64,000 nucleotides of DNA from Desulfobulbaceae bacterium. Its GTDB lineage: Bacteria > Desulfobacterota > Desulfobulbia > Desulfobulbales > Desulfocapsaceae. This document shows positions 62,521 to 64,000 of the stretch, one piece after another (the stretch's first letter is position 1; each line of letters begins with the position of its first letter). Below the pieces are notes generated by a model that worked only from the letters and a program-made list of their open reading frames with translations, ran no database searches and was not told the origin of the DNA. The position numbers and the translations under genes are program-made. Where the stretch lies: positions 17,972-81,971 of the forward strand of contig JALSMA010000086.1 in NCBI GenBank assembly GCA_026988015.1. The letters are read 5' to 3'.

Positions 62521-63530
62521 ACGCTGGAATTGATCTGCATTCAAACAATAGCCATCTTGCTGTTCTGGATCAGGATGACAAACGTGTGTATCACAAGAAA
62601 CTTCCCAACATGGCAGATGTACTGTTGGCTGAACTTGAGCCATTCCAGGATGCATTATCTGCCGTTGTAGTGGAGTCCACATTCAACTGGTATTGGCTTG
62701 TGGACAGTTTGATGGAGCAGCAATACCACGTGCTGTTGGCTAATCCGGCTGCAATGCAGCAGTACAAGGGGCTAAAACATATCGATGATAAACATGACGC
62801 TTTCTGGCTGGCCCATATGGCAAGATTGGGCATTATTCCACAGGGATATATTTATCCTAAAGAGGAAAGACCTTTTCGTGATCTCCTGAGAAAAAGAGGA
62901 CATCTTGTTCGGTTACGTACATCAGTGATCAACAGTTTGCAGGGAATCATCAGCCGAAACTGCGGCTGCAGCTTAGGCGGAAACAAAATCAAGCAACTGC
63001 GAACAAATCATGTGGCACCACTTTTAGACGGCCAGGAAGATCTGATGCTCAGTGGAGAAGTATCCAAAGATGTAATAGATTTTCTTGGGCAGCAGATATA
63101 CCGGATTGAATTTCTGGTGCTGGAGAGAATCCGGTTACGCAAGTCCTTTCAATGTTTGCAGAGTATACCGGGAGTGGGCAAAATTCTCTCATTGACTATT
63201 ATGCTGGAAACCGGGCCCATTTCCCGTTTTAAAAAAGTCGGTAACTTCACTTCCTATTGCCGGAAAGTACCGACGAGTTGGACAAGCAACAACAAAAAGA
63301 AAGGTAAAGGAAACCGCAAGAGCGGCAATAAATACCTGGCTTGGGCCTTTTCTGAGGCAGCTGAGTATTCACGCCGTCACTGTGACCAGGCCAGAACATT
63401 TTTCAATAAAAAAGCAGCCAGAACGAATAAATCAGTTGCCTATAGTGCACTGGCGCACAAATTGGCAAGAGCGGCCTACTACATGATGAGGGATCAGGTA
63501 GACTTTAATCCAAACAAACTTTTTGCCTGA
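62514..63530 (+). mobile_element. IS110-family transposase (IS1111-like)
   Basis: 338-residue DEDD recombinase: N-terminal RuvC-like YAGIDLHSNNSHLAVLD, the second acidic motif VVVESTFNWYWLVD, DDKHDAFWLAHMA, and the C-terminal transposase_20 domain with LQSIPGVGKILSLTIMLE and FTSYCRKVP including the serine region. The start is TTG at 62514, adjacent to the target gene fragment, so there is almost no left noncoding end. The long noncoding right side makes the IS1111 subgroup more likely than IS110 proper. Confidence 0.9.
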
Positions 63531-64000
63531 GAATGGCCGAGTCGGTGAACCTGAGAAGGGGTTGGCTGAACCACCAGATTTGATTGGCAGCCGTCTCGCC
63601 CAGTGATGATTTATTTTTACCGCCCATGGCGTGAGCCACTAAGGGGCTGGCTTGCAACCACGAGATTTGAAACAAACATTTGGACACGTCATGGTACCAA
63701 TTATTTTCTGGGTCCACAGTGTGGACAGGGGCCACCACAAGATTAAGATGTTCCGCTTCGAGCTTTTGAAGGCTCTTCGCTACACAACTTAATCTTGTGG
63801 AACGTGCCTAGATCCTGATGGGTGACTGGTGCGGTGAAATTTCACTGACACAACACCTGAAATAGCGGGTGCGGCAAAAAAGAGCATTACTATGGCAGAG
63901 TAAACAGCAAATTCGAACTGTCCTTACAAAGAAAAAAAACTTTTTTTCTTGATGGGGAGATATGTGCCTTGACAGGGGACCTTTTAATGGGTGACCCCTT
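63531..64000 (+). ncRNA. Insertion-sequence right end, possible guide RNA region
   Basis: 470 bases without a gene. CCACAAGATTAAG (63735-63747) and CTTAATCTTGTGG (63788-63800) form a perfect 13-bp stem over a 40-base loop that can pair further (GAGC with GCTC). IS1111-type elements encode a structured target-choosing RNA downstream of the transposase; the position fits. The outer end of the element is not identified. Confidence 0.4.

Overview
The window is about 64 kb of a Gram-negative bacterial chromosome with moderate GC and dense genes in short operons. The gene content fits a sulfur-metabolising member of the Desulfobacterota, most likely near the Desulfobulbales. Pointers are a protein-thiocarboxylate homocysteine operon, a DHH/CBS/tRNA-nucleotidyltransferase fusion, a cysteine synthase fused to a cysteinyl-tRNA synthetase-like domain, and an exopolysaccharide locus with a PEP-CTERM protein. 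The placement is inferred from gene content only; there is no rRNA here.

Layout. 0-8.3 kb: ddl, a GlcD-type FAD oxidase, rpsU, a Xer recombinase, the 889-residue DHH-CBS-nucleotidyltransferase and a diguanylate cyclase. 8.6-12.1 kb: lrp, hcyS, metY, hcyF, hcyD and a TusA-like gene, a nearly gap-free operon for homocysteine synthesis with a protein thiocarboxylate as sulfur donor. 12.2-19 kb (mostly minus strand): znuACB, perR, katA and a membrane rubredoxin, then a Gate-domain protein. 19.3-26.4 kb: an M50 protease, the YdbH-YnbE-YdbL envelope trio, FadL and an acyl-CoA synthetase. 26.8-33.5 kb: a DD-carboxypeptidase convergent with a lexA-DUF72-imuB-dnaE2 SOS mutagenesis cassette. 33.5-47 kb: a DUF1566 protein, an SGNH hydrolase, an OB-fold protein, panE-HAD-nudix, typA, a helicase, a duplicated periplasmic binding protein and a hybrid histidine kinase. 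47.1-50.1 kb: tRNA-Arg(UCU), the CysK/CysS-like fusion and a DciA-like gene. 50.5-61.7 kb: exopolysaccharide export and synthesis genes, a PEP-CTERM protein and a CapD-type epimerase/dehydratase. The window ends in an aminotransferase gene cut by an IS110-family element.

The intergenic DNA is unusually repeat-rich. About ten copies of one terminal-inverted-repeat element (ends CCTGAATCCGTGA and TCACGGATTCAGG) lie between genes; two others (around GCACAACGAAGC..GACGCC, and around GAGCTCAGCTTTTACCGGTAT) occur two or three times.

Points that may be new: (1) a 54-codon minus-strand frame after typA, interrupted by one in-frame TGA, which would give a two-helix membrane protein with a C-x-x-U motif and has a SECIS-like hairpin after the TGA; (2) the CysK/CysS fusion keeps the zinc ligands of CysRS but has lost HIGH, KMSKS and the GGGSD motif; (3) a palindrome ATAGGTA-N4-TACCTAT upstream of three exopolysaccharide/PEP-CTERM transcription units; (4) paired AATGTACATT palindromes in front of lexA; (5) the Xer start codon lies in the loop of the rpsU terminator.
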